NCBI GenBank assembly: GCA_035651995.1
Contig: DASRER010000006.1
Location: forward strand, 62,001-126,000
Origin: Terriglobales bacterium
Lineage (GTDB): Bacteria; Acidobacteriota; Terriglobia; Terriglobales; Acidobacteriaceae
DNA length: 64,000 nucleotides
Reading direction: 5' to 3'
Shown here in pieces: positions 1 through 9,178 of this stretch; position 1 is the stretch's first letter; the number at the start of each line of letters is the position of its first letter. The translations under genes were made by a program, and so were the position numbers. The notes under the pieces are model-generated. The model ran no database searches. It was not told the origin of the DNA and was given only the letters and a program-made list of their open reading frames with translations.

Positions 1-141
1 CAGGTTGTAGCGACGGGCGCCCTCGCCCGTCGGCACGTCAGCATTGAGCGCCGGGCGAGCAGGAAAAGCCTCCGGCACAAGCCGGAGCCTTCGCTTGTCG
101 GTCTAAGGCCCGCAGCTAGAAGCCAGCAGCCAGCAGCGGGG
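1..141. repeat. Intergenic hairpin repeats downstream of the TonB receptor gene
   Basis: No gene is visible here. Two compact GC-rich hairpins are present: 12-31 (8-bp stem, loop CCCT) and 70-87 (stem CTCCGGC/GCCGGAG, loop ACAA). A short tandem run of GCCAGCAGCCAGCAGC (family R9) sits at about 120-136, next to the stop codon of the leftward gene. The hairpins could stabilise or terminate the receptor transcript, but no T-tract follows them in the leftward direction. They resemble the short dispersed palindromes found elsewhere in the window. Confidence 0.5.
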
Positions 142-3100
142 TTACCACGTAAACCTTGCCGCCATCTGGATCTGCCGCGCCTCGTGCGCGCTCTTGATTA
201 CGCCGAAGTCCGAGTTCAGCGTGCGTCCATCCACGCTGATCTGGCTGATCGGGTTGTAGAAGTTGTCGCGGTTGAAGATGTTGTAAAACTCCGCCCGCAG
301 GCTCAGGTTGCGCTTCTCGCCGAACGGGATGAGCTTCTGGAACGCCATGTCCATCTTGGCGAACGCCGGCCCGGTGAACTGGTTGCGCCGCGAGTTGCCG
401 GTGCAGGCAGAGCCTGCGCGGCCGCCGAAGATCGGCTGCCCCTGCACGAAGCCGAAGTTCGACGCGCAAGCGGCGTTGTTGCCCGGTACGGTGAACGCGC
501 TGGCGTTCAGGTAGTTGTCCGGATTGCCGGTGATCGTGACTGGCCCAACGATGTTCGCCCGCTGCGTCAGCTCGCCGCCGATCGGCCCGGCGAAGACGGT
601 GAATGGTTGCCCCGACTGCGCCACGATGATGCCGGAAATCCTCCAGTTCCCGAGCAGCCCTTCGCGGAAGCCGCCGGTCTTCGCATACGGCACGTCCCAG
701 GTGTAATCCACCACCAGGCGGTGCTTGCTGTCGAAGTCCGAGCGGCCGTAGTCGTCAACCAGGAAGTTCGCCGGGTTCTGCGGGACGTTGTAGCGGCTCA
801 CGAACACCTGTCCCTGGCCGGTGGTGGTGAGGCCGCTGGTGAGCACGTCGGCGCCCAGCGCCGTCGGCTGCACCGAGCGCGCGTTGGCCAGCGAGCTGGT
901 GCTGAACGGACTGCCCAGCGCGTTCGACAGGAACCCGAAGATCTGGTTCTGCAGCGTAATCGGGATCAGCGGCAGATTGCCGTTCGAAGCGTTGTCCATC
1001 GACTTCGACCAGTTGTAGGCCGCGTTCACCGTCAGCCCGTGCCACTGCGCGCCGCGCACCCGCACGTTCAGCGAGTGATATGACGATTCGCCCAGGTCCA
1101 TCAGCGTGAACACCGGGTTGATGAAGTCGCAGCTGCTCAGGCAGAACCATTCGTTCTGGAAGTTGGTGTTGTTGACCACCGGCAGGCGGTTGCCCTCACT
1201 GCCCACGTAGCCGATTTCGAGCGCCAGGTTATTGCCCAGTTTCTGCTGGATGCTGGCGTTCAATTGCCGCACCCACGGTGTCTCGGCCTTCGAGCGGTCG
1301 ACGGCAGAAACGCTGAACGCGTTGCTGGCCGACTGGTAGTTCTGCGACCCGATTCCCGGCCCGAAGAAGTTGACGATGTTCGCCGGATCCAAAGTGGCAT
1401 TGCCTGCTCCGCAGGCGAAGCAAAGGATGCTCGTATTGCCCACGCTGACGATCGTGTTGAACACCTGGCCGTAAGTGGCGATCGGGTTGTTCAGATTGAG
1501 CGGCGAGGGCCGGTTGAACATCAGCTGGCCCAGGTAGCTGGCCGGCACCTGGTCGTAGTACATGCCGCCGCCGAAGCGCAGCACGGTGTTGCCGTTCCCC
1601 ATCATGTCCCAGGCAACGCCGCCACGCGGGCTGAAGTGGAATTTACCCGCAGTGGGAACATTCGGCGTGCCGGTGTTGGTGCAGCCCCAGGGGAAGAATC
1701 TCAGCGCAGCCGGAAATTCGTTGAAGTACGGCTGGAATTGCTGGCACGGTGTGCCGTAGCTGTCGGTTACGGCCGTCTGGCCAACTTGCACGATACCGTT
1801 GGCCTTCGGATCGTAGTTCCAGAGCTTGTTGTCGGCCTCGTCGGGCGCCGAGAAGTACTCCCAGCGCACGCCGGCGTTGAGCGTGAGCCGCGGACGCAGC
1901 TTCCAAGTGTCCTGCACGAACGAATCCATTGCGAACGAGTGGATGCGCGCGCGGTAGTCCGATGGCTGGCGGATGGCGTAGTCGAACGACGGCAGGGAAA
2001 ACGCCTCGAAGCAGGAAATGCACGTCTGGCTGTCGCTGGTGAACTCGCCGATGCTGGTGGAGGTCACCAGGCCTCTCGTGAAGGCGCCGTTCGAGGCGCG
2101 GTTCTGGAAGTCGCGCGCCCGCGCCCCGAACTTGATGATGTGCTTGCTGGCCGAGAAGCTGAAGTTCTGCTCCAGGAACAAAGTGGTATCGCGGCGCTGC
2201 CCGGGCGCGGTTAGCGGCGCTCCCAGCCGCGCCATGGGGAACAGCCCGTTCAGTGTGGGGAACATGTTCAGCCGGTCAATGGCGGGCAGGCCAAAAGCCA
2301 CAGGGTCGAGATAGTACGAGTCAATCCAGCCGGCGAAGGCGCCGGTCCCGTTCAGGCTCGCTCCCGAGTACTGCGGATCGAGGCCGCTGAGCGAGAAGGT
2401 CATCATGTTGCGGCTGGGCAGGCCGAGCGTGGTGGCGTCGAAGCCCGCGTCCTGCGGCGTTTCGTTCACGCGGAAGCGGGTGTAGCCCAGGCGCGTGTCC
2501 AAGACCCAGCGCGCGCCCAGCGAGTGTGTGTGCGTCAGCGTCAGGTTCTGGTTGAGCGCATTGCGCACGGCGCCGTTGCCGGGGTACGTGCTGCTGCTGG
2601 GCAGCGTGTCGTCGTGCAACTGGTCGAGCCGCTGCACCAGGTAGCTCATGCTCCAGCGCGACTGCTGGCTCTGCGTCAGGTCGGCGTGCAGCAGGCCGTT
2701 GTGCACGTTGGTGTAGTTGGGCGCTTCGCCCTTGAAGAACTCCAGCGCGTTGGGCACGCCAATCACGTTCGCCACCGGATACAGCGCCATCACCTTCTTG
2801 GCCAGCAGATAGTCGGGGCTGGTGTTGCTGAAGAAGTAGTTCGTGGAGCCGGGGACGCCCGCCGTCCGCAACGGGTTGTAGGTGCGGTCGAAGGTGGAGG
2901 GCACGCGCTCGAAGATGGGATTCGGATTGTCGATGATCGTGCCTTCGTAGCTGCCGAAGATGAAGAACTTGTCTTTCACCAGCGGCCCGCCCAGGCGTCC
3001 GCCGAACTGCCGCGAGTTGAAGGGCTGCTTGTGACTGTCGTTGGCCGCCAGGACCGCCGCGGGATTGAAGCGCGTGTTCTTGCCGAAGCCGCCGGTCACG

Positions 3101-4095
3101 CAGGCGTGTTTGTCGGCCGCCGGCGAGGGCCCGATCGAATCGGTGCACCAGCCGACTGCCTCGGCGCCGGCCACGTAGCTGTTGTAGCTGACCGGCGCGA
3201 ACGACGCCGATTTGTTCGCCGTCAGGCTGCCGGAGTATTGCTCCGCCTTGTCGAAGCCCGAGCCGTTGTAGACCGAGAGGGGCGAATCGGAATTGAGCGC
3301 GTCGCTGTTGAAATAGCCAAACACGCTGCCGTGGAACTGGTTGGTTCCGCGGTTGGTCACAATGTTCACCACGCCGCCGCCGTTGCCGCCGTACTCGGCG
3401 TTGGCGCTCGACGAGATCACGCGGAACTCCTGCACCGCGTCGTTCACCTGGAAGGGAATCGCCTGGTTGCTGCTGCGCGCCACGTTGTCGGTGCCGTCGA
3501 GCAGGAAGTTGTTCGTCGTGGGCCGGTTGCCGGCAATGGAGAAGGTCGCGCCCGCCAGCGCCGATCCGCCTTCCACGTCGTGCGTGTTGGGCGTGAGCAG
3601 GCCGAGCGCGAGGAAGTTGCGGTTGAACAGCGGCAGCGAGCGCAACTGGTCGCCCGAAATCACGCCGCTGATCTGCGTGCTCAGCGTCTCGTTGGAAATG
3701 GCGGCCGCCTTGGTTTCGGTCACTTCCTTGCTGCCGGTCGCGGTCGCGGCGGCGATCTTCTCGCGCAGCGGCGGGAACAGGTCTTTTTCTTCGCCCACCG
3801 AGACGGTCAGGCCCGAGCGCGCGTCAATCTTTTCCGTGCCGCGGAAGGCGCTCACCTTGTAGCCCTCCGCCGGAGGCACCTCGGCGATGTTGTAGATGCC
3901 GTCGTCGCCGGTTACCGCCGTGCGCTGAAAGTTCAGCGACGCGTTTTCCAGCACCACGTTGATGCCCGCCAGCGGTTTGCCGGTCGAGTCATACACCGCG
4001 CCGGAAATGACGGCGTTCTGGCTGGCGGCAAGGCTGAAAGGCGTGGCGGCAACAAGCAGCAGAACGGTTGTGAGCAGGCGCATCCCCGTGCGCAT
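142..4095 (-). CDS. TonB-dependent receptor with carboxypeptidase-regulatory-like N-terminal domain (Oar-like)
   Basis: Outer-membrane beta-barrel protein of 1317 residues, presumably importing a large substrate or acting in adhesion; the substrate is unknown. The start is set at the ATG followed by MRTGMRLL because AGGAGG lies about 7 nt upstream; a longer reading adds 18 implausible residues. A signal peptide covers about 1-24, a carboxypeptidase-regulatory-like Ig fold about 28-105 (AVISGAVYDSTGKPLAG), then a plug region with FLLDGTDN and YGGNGGGVVNIVT motifs at about 190-250, followed by the barrel. The chain ends in F-T-W, an aromatic C-terminus expected for BAM-assembled barrels. The length and domain order are typical of the acidobacterial Oar-like family. 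No TonB, ExbB or ExbD gene is nearby. It is divergent from the secreted-protein pair to the right. Confidence 0.93.
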   Translation of the reverse strand: MRTGMRLLTTVLLLVAATPFSLAASQNAVISGAVYDSTGKPLAGINVVLENASLNFQRTAVTGDDGIYNIAEVPPAEGYKVSAFRGTEKIDARSGLTVSVGEEKDLFPPLREKIAAATATGSKEVTETKAAAISNETLSTQISGVISGDQLRSLPLFNRNFLALGLLTPNTHDVEGGSALAGATFSIAGNRPTTNNFLLDGTDNVARSSNQAIPFQVNDAVQEFRVISSSANAEYGGNGGGVVNIVTNRGTNQFHGSVFGYFNSDALNSDSPLSVYNGSGFDKAEQYSGSLTANKSASFAPVSYNSYVAGAEAVGWCTDSIGPSPAADKHACVTGGFGKNTRFNPAAVLAANDSHKQPFNSRQFGGRLGGPLVKDKFFIFGSYEGTIIDNPNPIFERVPSTFDRTYNPLRTAGVPGSTNYFFSNTSPDYLLAKKVMALYPVANVIGVPNALEFFKGEAPNYTNVHNGLLHADLTQSQQSRWSMSYLVQRLDQLHDDTLPSSSTYPGNGAVRNALNQNLTLTHTHSLGARWVLDTRLGYTRFRVNETPQDAGFDATTLGLPSRNMMTFSLSGLDPQYSGASLNGTGAFAGWIDSYYLDPVAFGLPAIDRLNMFPTLNGLFPMARLGAPLTAPGQRRDTTLFLEQNFSFSASKHIIKFGARARDFQNRASNGAFTRGLVTSTSIGEFTSDSQTCISCFEAFSLPSFDYAIRQPSDYRARIHSFAMDSFVQDTWKLRPRLTLNAGVRWEYFSAPDEADNKLWNYDPKANGIVQVGQTAVTDSYGTPCQQFQPYFNEFPAALRFFPWGCTNTGTPNVPTAGKFHFSPRGGVAWDMMGNGNTVLRFGGGMYYDQVPASYLGQLMFNRPSPLNLNNPIATYGQVFNTIVSVGNTSILCFACGAGNATLDPANIVNFFGPGIGSQNYQSASNAFSVSAVDRSKAETPWVRQLNASIQQKLGNNLALEIGYVGSEGNRLPVVNNTNFQNEWFCLSSCDFINPVFTLMDLGESSYHSLNVRVRGAQWHGLTVNAAYNWSKSMDNASNGNLPLIPITLQNQIFGFLSNALGSPFSTSSLANARSVQPTALGADVLTSGLTTTGQGQVFVSRYNVPQNPANFLVDDYGRSDFDSKHRLVVDYTWDVPYAKTGGFREGLLGNWRISGIIVAQSGQPFTVFAGPIGGELTQRANIVGPVTITGNPDNYLNASAFTVPGNNAACASNFGFVQGQPIFGGRAGSACTGNSRRNQFTGPAFAKMDMAFQKLIPFGEKRNLSLRAEFYNIFNRDNFYNPISQISVDGRTLNSDFGVIKSAHEARQIQMAARFTW

Positions 4096-4423
4096 GGTGA
4101 CCTCCTGAAATTCCCTGGGGTTCGGTCTAAATCCGCAGTCCAAAGGCAAAAAAGTGCCGGATCGAGCTTCCGGTCAGAACCGGATCTCTGCGCGAAACCC
4201 GAACCTCGAAACCCGAAACTGCGGTCCTTTGGGGGAGCGCCGGACCTTAGTCCCCTAAGTTCCAGCGTGCGCAAGAGATACCACTTTCACCCTACCCTGT
4301 CCACCGTAAACTGCATGTCCGCACAGGGGATAGCAACACTTTTCACATCGGGGAAATGGCTGGAAACTGGCGGGATTAAGGGATAACATCTAGCCCGGTC
4401 TCAGAGTTTCTGGAGGTAGCGGT
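4096..4423. other. Divergent intergenic region with an R6-type repeat arm
   Basis: This 328-nt spacer separates the leftward receptor from a rightward secreted protein and must hold both promoters. I cannot pick a convincing -35/-10 pair for either. A degenerate run of the R6 family (CGAACCTCGAAACCCGAAAC) lies at about 4190-4224. The rightward gene has GGAGG at 4412-4416. Confidence 0.4.
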
Positions 4424-5767
4424 ATGTCGCGGCGCTTCGTCTGTCGGGTGGTGGTGTGCGCGGTGGTGGTGGCGTGGGGGACGGCCGTGTGGGGCATCCC
4501 CCTTTCGGTTCAGCAAGCGAACAATTTCTTCGGCATCGACAGTAATGCCGGATTCTGGAATCTCGTTCCCTCCGTCACCGTCTCAATCCAGCCTGGCAGC
4601 TATGGCATCCTGAGCATTCAGGGTCAGATTGTCTGCCCGCAGGCCGATTTATCGGGCAACAAATGCACGAGTAACAATTATTTCATGATGTACAAGGTGC
4701 AGAACGCGCCACTGAACACCACACTGAACTTCACGAACCTGCCCGGTTTCAATTTCGCCACCGTCGATAGCAGCAAGCTGGGCATCATGCAGTGCCGGTC
4801 AGACACTCTCCTGCTGATTTGCGGCGACAATGGCGGGCAAACCGGCACCATAAACGCAACCGGCAGCGGCGCCAATCTCAGCATCAATTTGCCGACCGGC
4901 GCAAACCAACCGGTCGCGTTCTACATCAGGATTGTTACCGCCGGAAATCCCACGCTGCCGCCGGTTCAGGTTCAGGTGAACCCCACGCCGATTCAGGCCC
5001 ACAAGTACATTCTGCCGCACATTCCTTCCGGAGCCGGCTACGTAACCAAAATCACCGCCAGTAATATGTCGAACACTACGGCCAGCGGTGACATCATCTT
5101 CGTGGACCAGGCAGGCAACCTGACCCTCGACGTGCCGTTCTCGATTCCCACCGGCGGCACCTTCCGCACGGCGACGGCGGAGTCGGACCGGTTCAAGCCT
5201 CTCGCGGTGAGTTGGGCGTTTATCGGCTCCGACCAGCCGATCGGAGTGAATCTCTTCTTTGAGTTCATTGCCGCGCCCGGCGCACCCCACGCGATCGTCA
5301 ATACGGTTGGCTTCAACGTCCAACGAACGGACACAATTCAGCCCCGTGTCAATTACACCGAGTCGGACTTCACGATCCCCATAGAACTCGAGCCCAAGCC
5401 AAACGACGCCCCAATCGGGCGGACCGTCGGGGTCGCTCTCGCGAATCCGACGGCCAATGCGGTCACGGTGAAGGTTAAGATAAACAACACCGCGGGCTCC
5501 ACGGTTGTCCAGACCGGCATCGCCGGGTGTCCGGCCGACATCAGCATCCCGGCCTTCGGTCAGACCGCCTTCGACACCAACGCATTCTTTGGCAGCTGCC
5601 CCGGGTTTCCTCCACCGCCGAACGTGGGCAACTCATTCGTCGGCTCCATGACGGTCGCTGCCACGTCGACCGGCGTCGCGACGCCGATTGCCGCCGTTGC
5701 GCTGGAAGACAGCTACGGCCCGTTCTCGGCCACGCCCGTCATGCCGGGCCGGGCGCCGGGCAAGTGA
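4424..5767 (+). CDS. Secreted protein of unknown function, tandem paralogue 1
   Basis: Predicted exported protein of 447 residues that I do not recognise. The ATG is preceded by GGAGG at suitable spacing. A signal peptide spans about 1-25 (RRFVCRVVVCAVVVAWGTAVWG). The mature chain is rich in Thr, Asn, Pro and Val with little predicted helix, suggesting beta-sandwich domains. It is clearly paralogous to the next gene: both share an opening NFFG-D-N-FW segment, a Q-[IV]-VCP-ADL segment, GYVTKITA, a DQAG motif, GSDQPIGVN in the middle and a C-terminal L-[ED]-[DT]-YGPF-A-PV-PG signature. A few Cys residues could form disulphides. The 51-nt gap to its paralogue suggests one transcript. Possible roles such as surface or matrix protein are guesses. 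Confidence 0.8.
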   Translation: MSRRFVCRVVVCAVVVAWGTAVWGIPLSVQQANNFFGIDSNAGFWNLVPSVTVSIQPGSYGILSIQGQIVCPQADLSGNKCTSNNYFMMYKVQNAPLNTTLNFTNLPGFNFATVDSSKLGIMQCRSDTLLLICGDNGGQTGTINATGSGANLSINLPTGANQPVAFYIRIVTAGNPTLPPVQVQVNPTPIQAHKYILPHIPSGAGYVTKITASNMSNTTASGDIIFVDQAGNLTLDVPFSIPTGGTFRTATAESDRFKPLAVSWAFIGSDQPIGVNLFFEFIAAPGAPHAIVNTVGFNVQRTDTIQPRVNYTESDFTIPIELEPKPNDAPIGRTVGVALANPTANAVTVKVKINNTAGSTVVQTGIAGCPADISIPAFGQTAFDTNAFFGSCPGFPPPPNVGNSFVGSMTVAATSTGVATPIAAVALEDSYGPFSATPVMPGRAPGK

Positions 5768-5818
5768 TTGGATGAACGAACCCTCATCCCCCGGAGGTCG
5801 CATTTTGCGAAGTAACGC

Positions 5819-7135
5819 TTGACTCGCTGTCGCATCGGCAAAATCGGGTGCCCCTTACGAGCCTGGTATTGGCTTGTGTCCGGATTCTCCTCGCTGCTGC
5901 TTTGCGCATGCCCGCTATCGGCGCAAACGCAGACCGTCCCGATTGACACCTCGCGCGTCATCGCGTCGAACTTCTTCGGCACCGATGTGAATGCTTTCTT
6001 TTGGGACCAGGAGCATTCCTCGATTGTCCCCATAGAACCCAATGGGCCGCCGGTGTTGATTAAAGGTCAGGTCGTGTGCCCGAATGCCGATCTGGCAAAT
6101 GGCAAGTGCCTGAGCGGCGTTTACTGGATGCTCTATCAGCTTGCTAGCGCGCCGCCGCGGCTGAAAGTCACGGTGAATAACCTGGTGGGGTTCAACTTCG
6201 TGGGCGCACACACGTTCGGCGTGCTCAACTGCGGCGCAGGAAACACGACCGCACTCTGCACGAATCTGCCGGCGCCGGTCATCGCCGCGTTCAACATGAC
6301 GGCCACCGGGGGACCGAACACGCTCACGTTCGACGTGCCCGCCGTCACGTTCCCCGGCTCCCCGTTTACGTTTTTCGTGCAGGTCACCAACCCGGCCTTC
6401 AGCGGCATCTCCGGGGTCACCATCAGCGCCAATCCGCTGCCGAATTTTCCGTACCTTTATTACCTGCCGCACGTGGTAATCGGCGGGGGATACGTCACCA
6501 AGATCACCGCCGCCGGGACGTCGCCACTCGGGGCCAGCGGCCAGATCAACTTCATTGACCAGGCAGGACACTTTATCCGCCAGGAATCGCTCGTACTTTC
6601 CCCGGGCGGCACCTTCCGTTATCAAACCGAAGAAGAAGACCGCTACTACCCGCTCACCGTCAGCTGGGCCGTGGTCGGCTCCGATCAGCCCATCGGGGTG
6701 AACGAAATCCTGGAGTACATGGCTCCCGGCAACAGCCAGTGGGCCATCTCCAACACCATTGGCTTCGGCGCCGCCCCGCCCATGACCGAATTCACCATTC
6801 CGGAGGAGATCGAGCCGGCTCCGCCCGGCGTCTCCATCGGAAAAACCATGGGCATCGCCATCGCCAACACAACCGCGACGGCCGCCGGCGTCACCGTGAA
6901 GCTTTACGACCGCTACGCCAACTTTCTGGCGACGACCAACCTGACCATCCCGCCCTACGGCCAGATCGCCTTCAACCCGCAGTCCAACCTGCCAGTCATC
7001 TCCGACGCGTACCCGAATGGCAACTTCATCGGCTCGCTGACCTTCAGCTCCAACCAGCCCGTCGCCGTCCTCGCCCTCCAGGACACCTACGGTCCCTTCG
7101 CAGCGGTTCCAGTGTTTCCGGGCAAGGGAAAGTAG
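5819..7135 (+). CDS. Secreted protein of unknown function, tandem paralogue 2
   Basis: Second member (438 residues) of the tandem secreted pair, with the same motif order as its upstream neighbour and the same YGPFAAVPVFPGKGK-type tail. A signal peptide ends near PLSAQ at about residue 36. The start is odd. An in-frame TAA lies 6 nt upstream, so the first usable codon is a TTG, yet the nearest GGAGG is 22 nt away. Translation may be inefficient or coupled to the preceding gene. The two copies have diverged well beyond recent duplication, so both are probably maintained by selection. The gene ends 1 nt before an R1 palindrome. Confidence 0.77.
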   Translation: MTRCRIGKIGCPLRAWYWLVSGFSSLLLCACPLSAQTQTVPIDTSRVIASNFFGTDVNAFFWDQEHSSIVPIEPNGPPVLIKGQVVCPNADLANGKCLSGVYWMLYQLASAPPRLKVTVNNLVGFNFVGAHTFGVLNCGAGNTTALCTNLPAPVIAAFNMTATGGPNTLTFDVPAVTFPGSPFTFFVQVTNPAFSGISGVTISANPLPNFPYLYYLPHVVIGGGYVTKITAAGTSPLGASGQINFIDQAGHFIRQESLVLSPGGTFRYQTEEEDRYYPLTVSWAVVGSDQPIGVNEILEYMAPGNSQWAISNTIGFGAAPPMTEFTIPEEIEPAPPGVSIGKTMGIAIANTTATAAGVTVKLYDRYANFLATTNLTIPPYGQIAFNPQSNLPVISDAYPNGNFIGSLTFSSNQPVAVLALQDTYGPFAAVPVFPGKGK

Positions 7136-7136
7136 C

Positions 7137-7253
7137 AGTCAGCACTCAGCAGTCAGCATTCAGCCCCTGAACATATTGCCAATGACAAAAGAAAAGCACT
7201 CAACAATCGCCCCCAAGGGCTGAATGCTGAGTGCTGTCTGCTGAGCGCTGCTT
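7137..7253. repeat. R1 palindromic element between convergent genes
   Basis: The left arm is a degenerate heptamer run (AGCACTC, AGCAGTC, AGCATTC, AGCCCC) starting 1 nt after the stop of the rightward gene. The right arm is the approximate reverse complement and ends 4 nt before the stop of the leftward gene. A centre of about 45 AT-richer bases separates them. The arms match at the level of the heptamer, with slips and substitutions, not as an exact inverted repeat. Confidence 0.85.
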
Positions 7254-7257
7254 TTCC

Positions 7258-8088
7258 CTACATCGCCTTCAACAGCTTCAGCCACCGATCCCACGCCTCG
7301 GCGCGCGCCTTCTTGTTGCCTGCGTACGCGGTTTTCTGCTGCTCGGTCGCGTCGGCTCCTGGCTCGGGCGCTTCGCCTGCGCGCATGAAGCCGTGTCCGG
7401 CGCCCTCGTAGGTGACCGGCTCAAAGGTTTTTCCTGCAGCCTTCATCGCTTCGGTCGTCGCGGGCAGCGTTGCGTTTACGCGCGCGTCGTTGCCGGCGTA
7501 GAACCCATACACTGGCGCCTTGATCGAAGAAACGTTCTCCGGCGCGGTGCCGTAGAAGACGAACGCCGCATTCAAGTCCGGACGGTTCGTCGCATAGCGG
7601 AAGCTCTGGCTGCCGCCCCAGCAGTAACCCGTCACCGCCAGCTTGCCGTTCGACGCCGGCAGCTTCTTGGCGTAGTCGGCCACGGCGTTCAAGTCGGCGG
7701 TGATCTGGTCGGGCGGCAGGTCGCGGATCGCCTTGCCCACCGCCTGGGGATCGGTCATGCTGCTGGTCCCGCCGCCGTTCGGCCCCATGCCGGAGAGCAA
7801 GTCGGGCGCGATGGCGATGTAACCGGCGGCGGCCAGCTGATCGGCGAGGCTCTGCACCCAATCCGTCATTCCGAAGATCTCGTGGATCACCAGCACAACC
7901 GGCGCCTTGTCCTTGCGCTCCGGATACACCACGAAGGCCTGCACCTCGCGGTTGTCGTGCTTCACCTTGACCCACTCGCGATGCCGCGGCGACTTCTCCA
8001 GCGACGCCTTGGCCCAGTCCTGCGCCCCGGCAGCCGCGGCAAAGGAAACCAGCGACAGCAGCAATACGGCGGAAAATGCGCGCTTCAT
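7258..8088 (-). CDS. Secreted dienelactone-hydrolase-family alpha/beta hydrolase
   Basis: Alpha/beta hydrolase of 276 residues with a Cys nucleophile. The start is placed at MKRAFSAVLLLSL, giving a clean signal peptide ending near AAAGAQ (about residue 23); an upstream extension of 32 residues has no signal character. The catalytic set expected for dienelactone hydrolases is present: C156 in GYCWGGS, D201 in AGNDARVN, H232 in GAGHGFMR, plus E70 in the HEIFG loop. Cytosolic members cleave dienelactones in chlorocatechol degradation. This exported form, like many DLH-family proteins outside such operons, probably has another ester or lactone substrate. It is a single-gene unit convergent with the secreted-protein pair. 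Confidence 0.9.
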   Translation of the reverse strand: MKRAFSAVLLLSLVSFAAAAGAQDWAKASLEKSPRHREWVKVKHDNREVQAFVVYPERKDKAPVVLVIHEIFGMTDWVQSLADQLAAAGYIAIAPDLLSGMGPNGGGTSSMTDPQAVGKAIRDLPPDQITADLNAVADYAKKLPASNGKLAVTGYCWGGSQSFRYATNRPDLNAAFVFYGTAPENVSSIKAPVYGFYAGNDARVNATLPATTEAMKAAGKTFEPVTYEGAGHGFMRAGEAPEPGADATEQQKTAYAGNKKARAEAWDRWLKLLKAM

Positions 8089-8244
8089 AGGCGCAACAGT
8101 GTAAATCCCACGGAGCGCGTTGTCAGCCTGCGGGAACAGCCGCCGCGCGGTGCTGCTGTGCCACCTGTCCGCCGGTGAAGCCAAGCCGCTCAGGGCTGAA
8201 TGCCGCCTGCACTGCGGACGGCTTCGCTAAGGCAAATCTCCCGA

Positions 8245-8273
8245 TTGCGGCTGCGATGTTTTTCGCTTATTGT
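8245..8273 (+). promoter_or_regulatory. Putative sigma-70 promoter of the PilZ gene
   Basis: TTGCGG at 8245-8250 and TATTGT at 8268-8273 are separated by 17 nt. This would place transcription start within about 10 nt of the ATG at 8289, favouring that start and a leaderless or very short 5' UTR. Confidence 0.4.
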
Positions 8274-8288
8274 GAGTTCTCGCCCCAG

Positions 8289-8672
8289 ATGGAAAACTCC
8301 CGCAAGCTCGCCTCGGCGGTTGCGCCGCTGGGTTCGGACCAGCAGAACTACTTCCGCGCTACCCTTAAAGTCCCGGTGCTGTTACGCAACGCGCAGGGAC
8401 TGGAGTTCCACACGGTGAGCACCAACGTGAGCTCCACCGGCATGGGCCTCGACTGCCTGCAGGACCCGTTACTTTTTCTCGGCCGCCTGGAAATCGAGTT
8501 CGAGCTCGAAGAAGGCGAGCCTCCGGTGCGCGCCCGCGGACGCATCATCTGGGCCCGCCCCGCCGGACGCGCCGGCGTCCGCTTCCTCAACTTCGACTCC
8601 GGCTCATGGTTCCGCCTGCAAGCCTGGCTCGCCGCCCGCCGCGAAGAGCAGGGCTATCCGGTCCAAACGTGA
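8289..8672 (+). CDS. PilZ-domain protein
   Basis: Small cytosolic protein of about 127 residues made almost entirely of one PilZ domain, a c-di-GMP-binding beta-barrel. The family signature is visible as an Arg-containing segment (YFRATLKVPV) followed by TNVSSTGMGL, corresponding to the (D/N)xSxxG motif. The classical RxxxR is incomplete, with one clear Arg before the strand, so c-di-GMP binding is likely but not assured. Several in-frame starts exist (8175, 8256, 8289). I prefer 8289 because of the promoter just upstream and because upstream residues look non-coding. No ribosome-binding site is evident. The gene is monocistronic, followed by two tRNAs on the other strand. Confidence 0.8.
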   Translation: MENSRKLASAVAPLGSDQQNYFRATLKVPVLLRNAQGLEFHTVSTNVSSTGMGLDCLQDPLLFLGRLEIEFELEEGEPPVRARGRIIWARPAGRAGVRFLNFDSGSWFRLQAWLAARREEQGYPVQT

Positions 8673-8760
8673 ATGTCGCGGATTTGCAGTCTTGTAGAGA
8701 CGTTGCCTGCAACGCCTGCGGCTGGCGATGCTCGCGGCTGTCAGGGCCAGGAAGGACTGG

Positions 8761-8832
8761 AGGCGCGGGTGGGAATCGAACCCACGCATAAAGGTTTTGC
8801 AGACCTCTCCCTTACCACTTGGGTACCGCGCC
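8761..8832 (-). tRNA. tRNA-Cys (GCA)
   Basis: The reverse strand folds as a complete cloverleaf of 72 nt. The acceptor stem is GGCGCGG/CCGCGCC, the anticodon loop is CTGCAAA with anticodon GCA, and the T-arm loop is TTCGATT. The discriminator base is U, as expected for tRNA-Cys. CCA is not encoded (CC then A-G follows). It is followed by tRNA-Gly in the same orientation about 110 nt upstream. Confidence 0.95.
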
Positions 8833-8939
8833 TCACTCGAAACAGCCTACCAAATCTGGCGGGCCTGGGCCCAGAAACCAGCCCATAAGCGAAACCCTCG
8901 CCGAGGCGAGGGTCCAGACCGCATCTGCGGCGAAATCTC

Positions 8940-9014
<75 letters not shown>

Positions 9015-9178
9015 TCGGCAACGTTGATTATATGCGGGCCAAAAATGGGGGTCAACGCGCACACCAGGGCCCGACCGATGCCACGCGGACTCTGGAACCG
9101 GCACTTTTTCGGGAAACTGGACGTCGATGCGGCAGCCGGCAGCGCGCGAAACTGGAAACGAAGAACGGGGAACGGCCT

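Noticed and set aside
184-1083. Long rightward open frame opposite the TonB receptor
   Set aside because: Antisense shadow of a high-GC gene: Arg/Ala/Val-rich with no motifs or ribosome-binding site. Many similar frames opposite other genes (for example 2524-4386 and 12328-13518) were rejected likewise.
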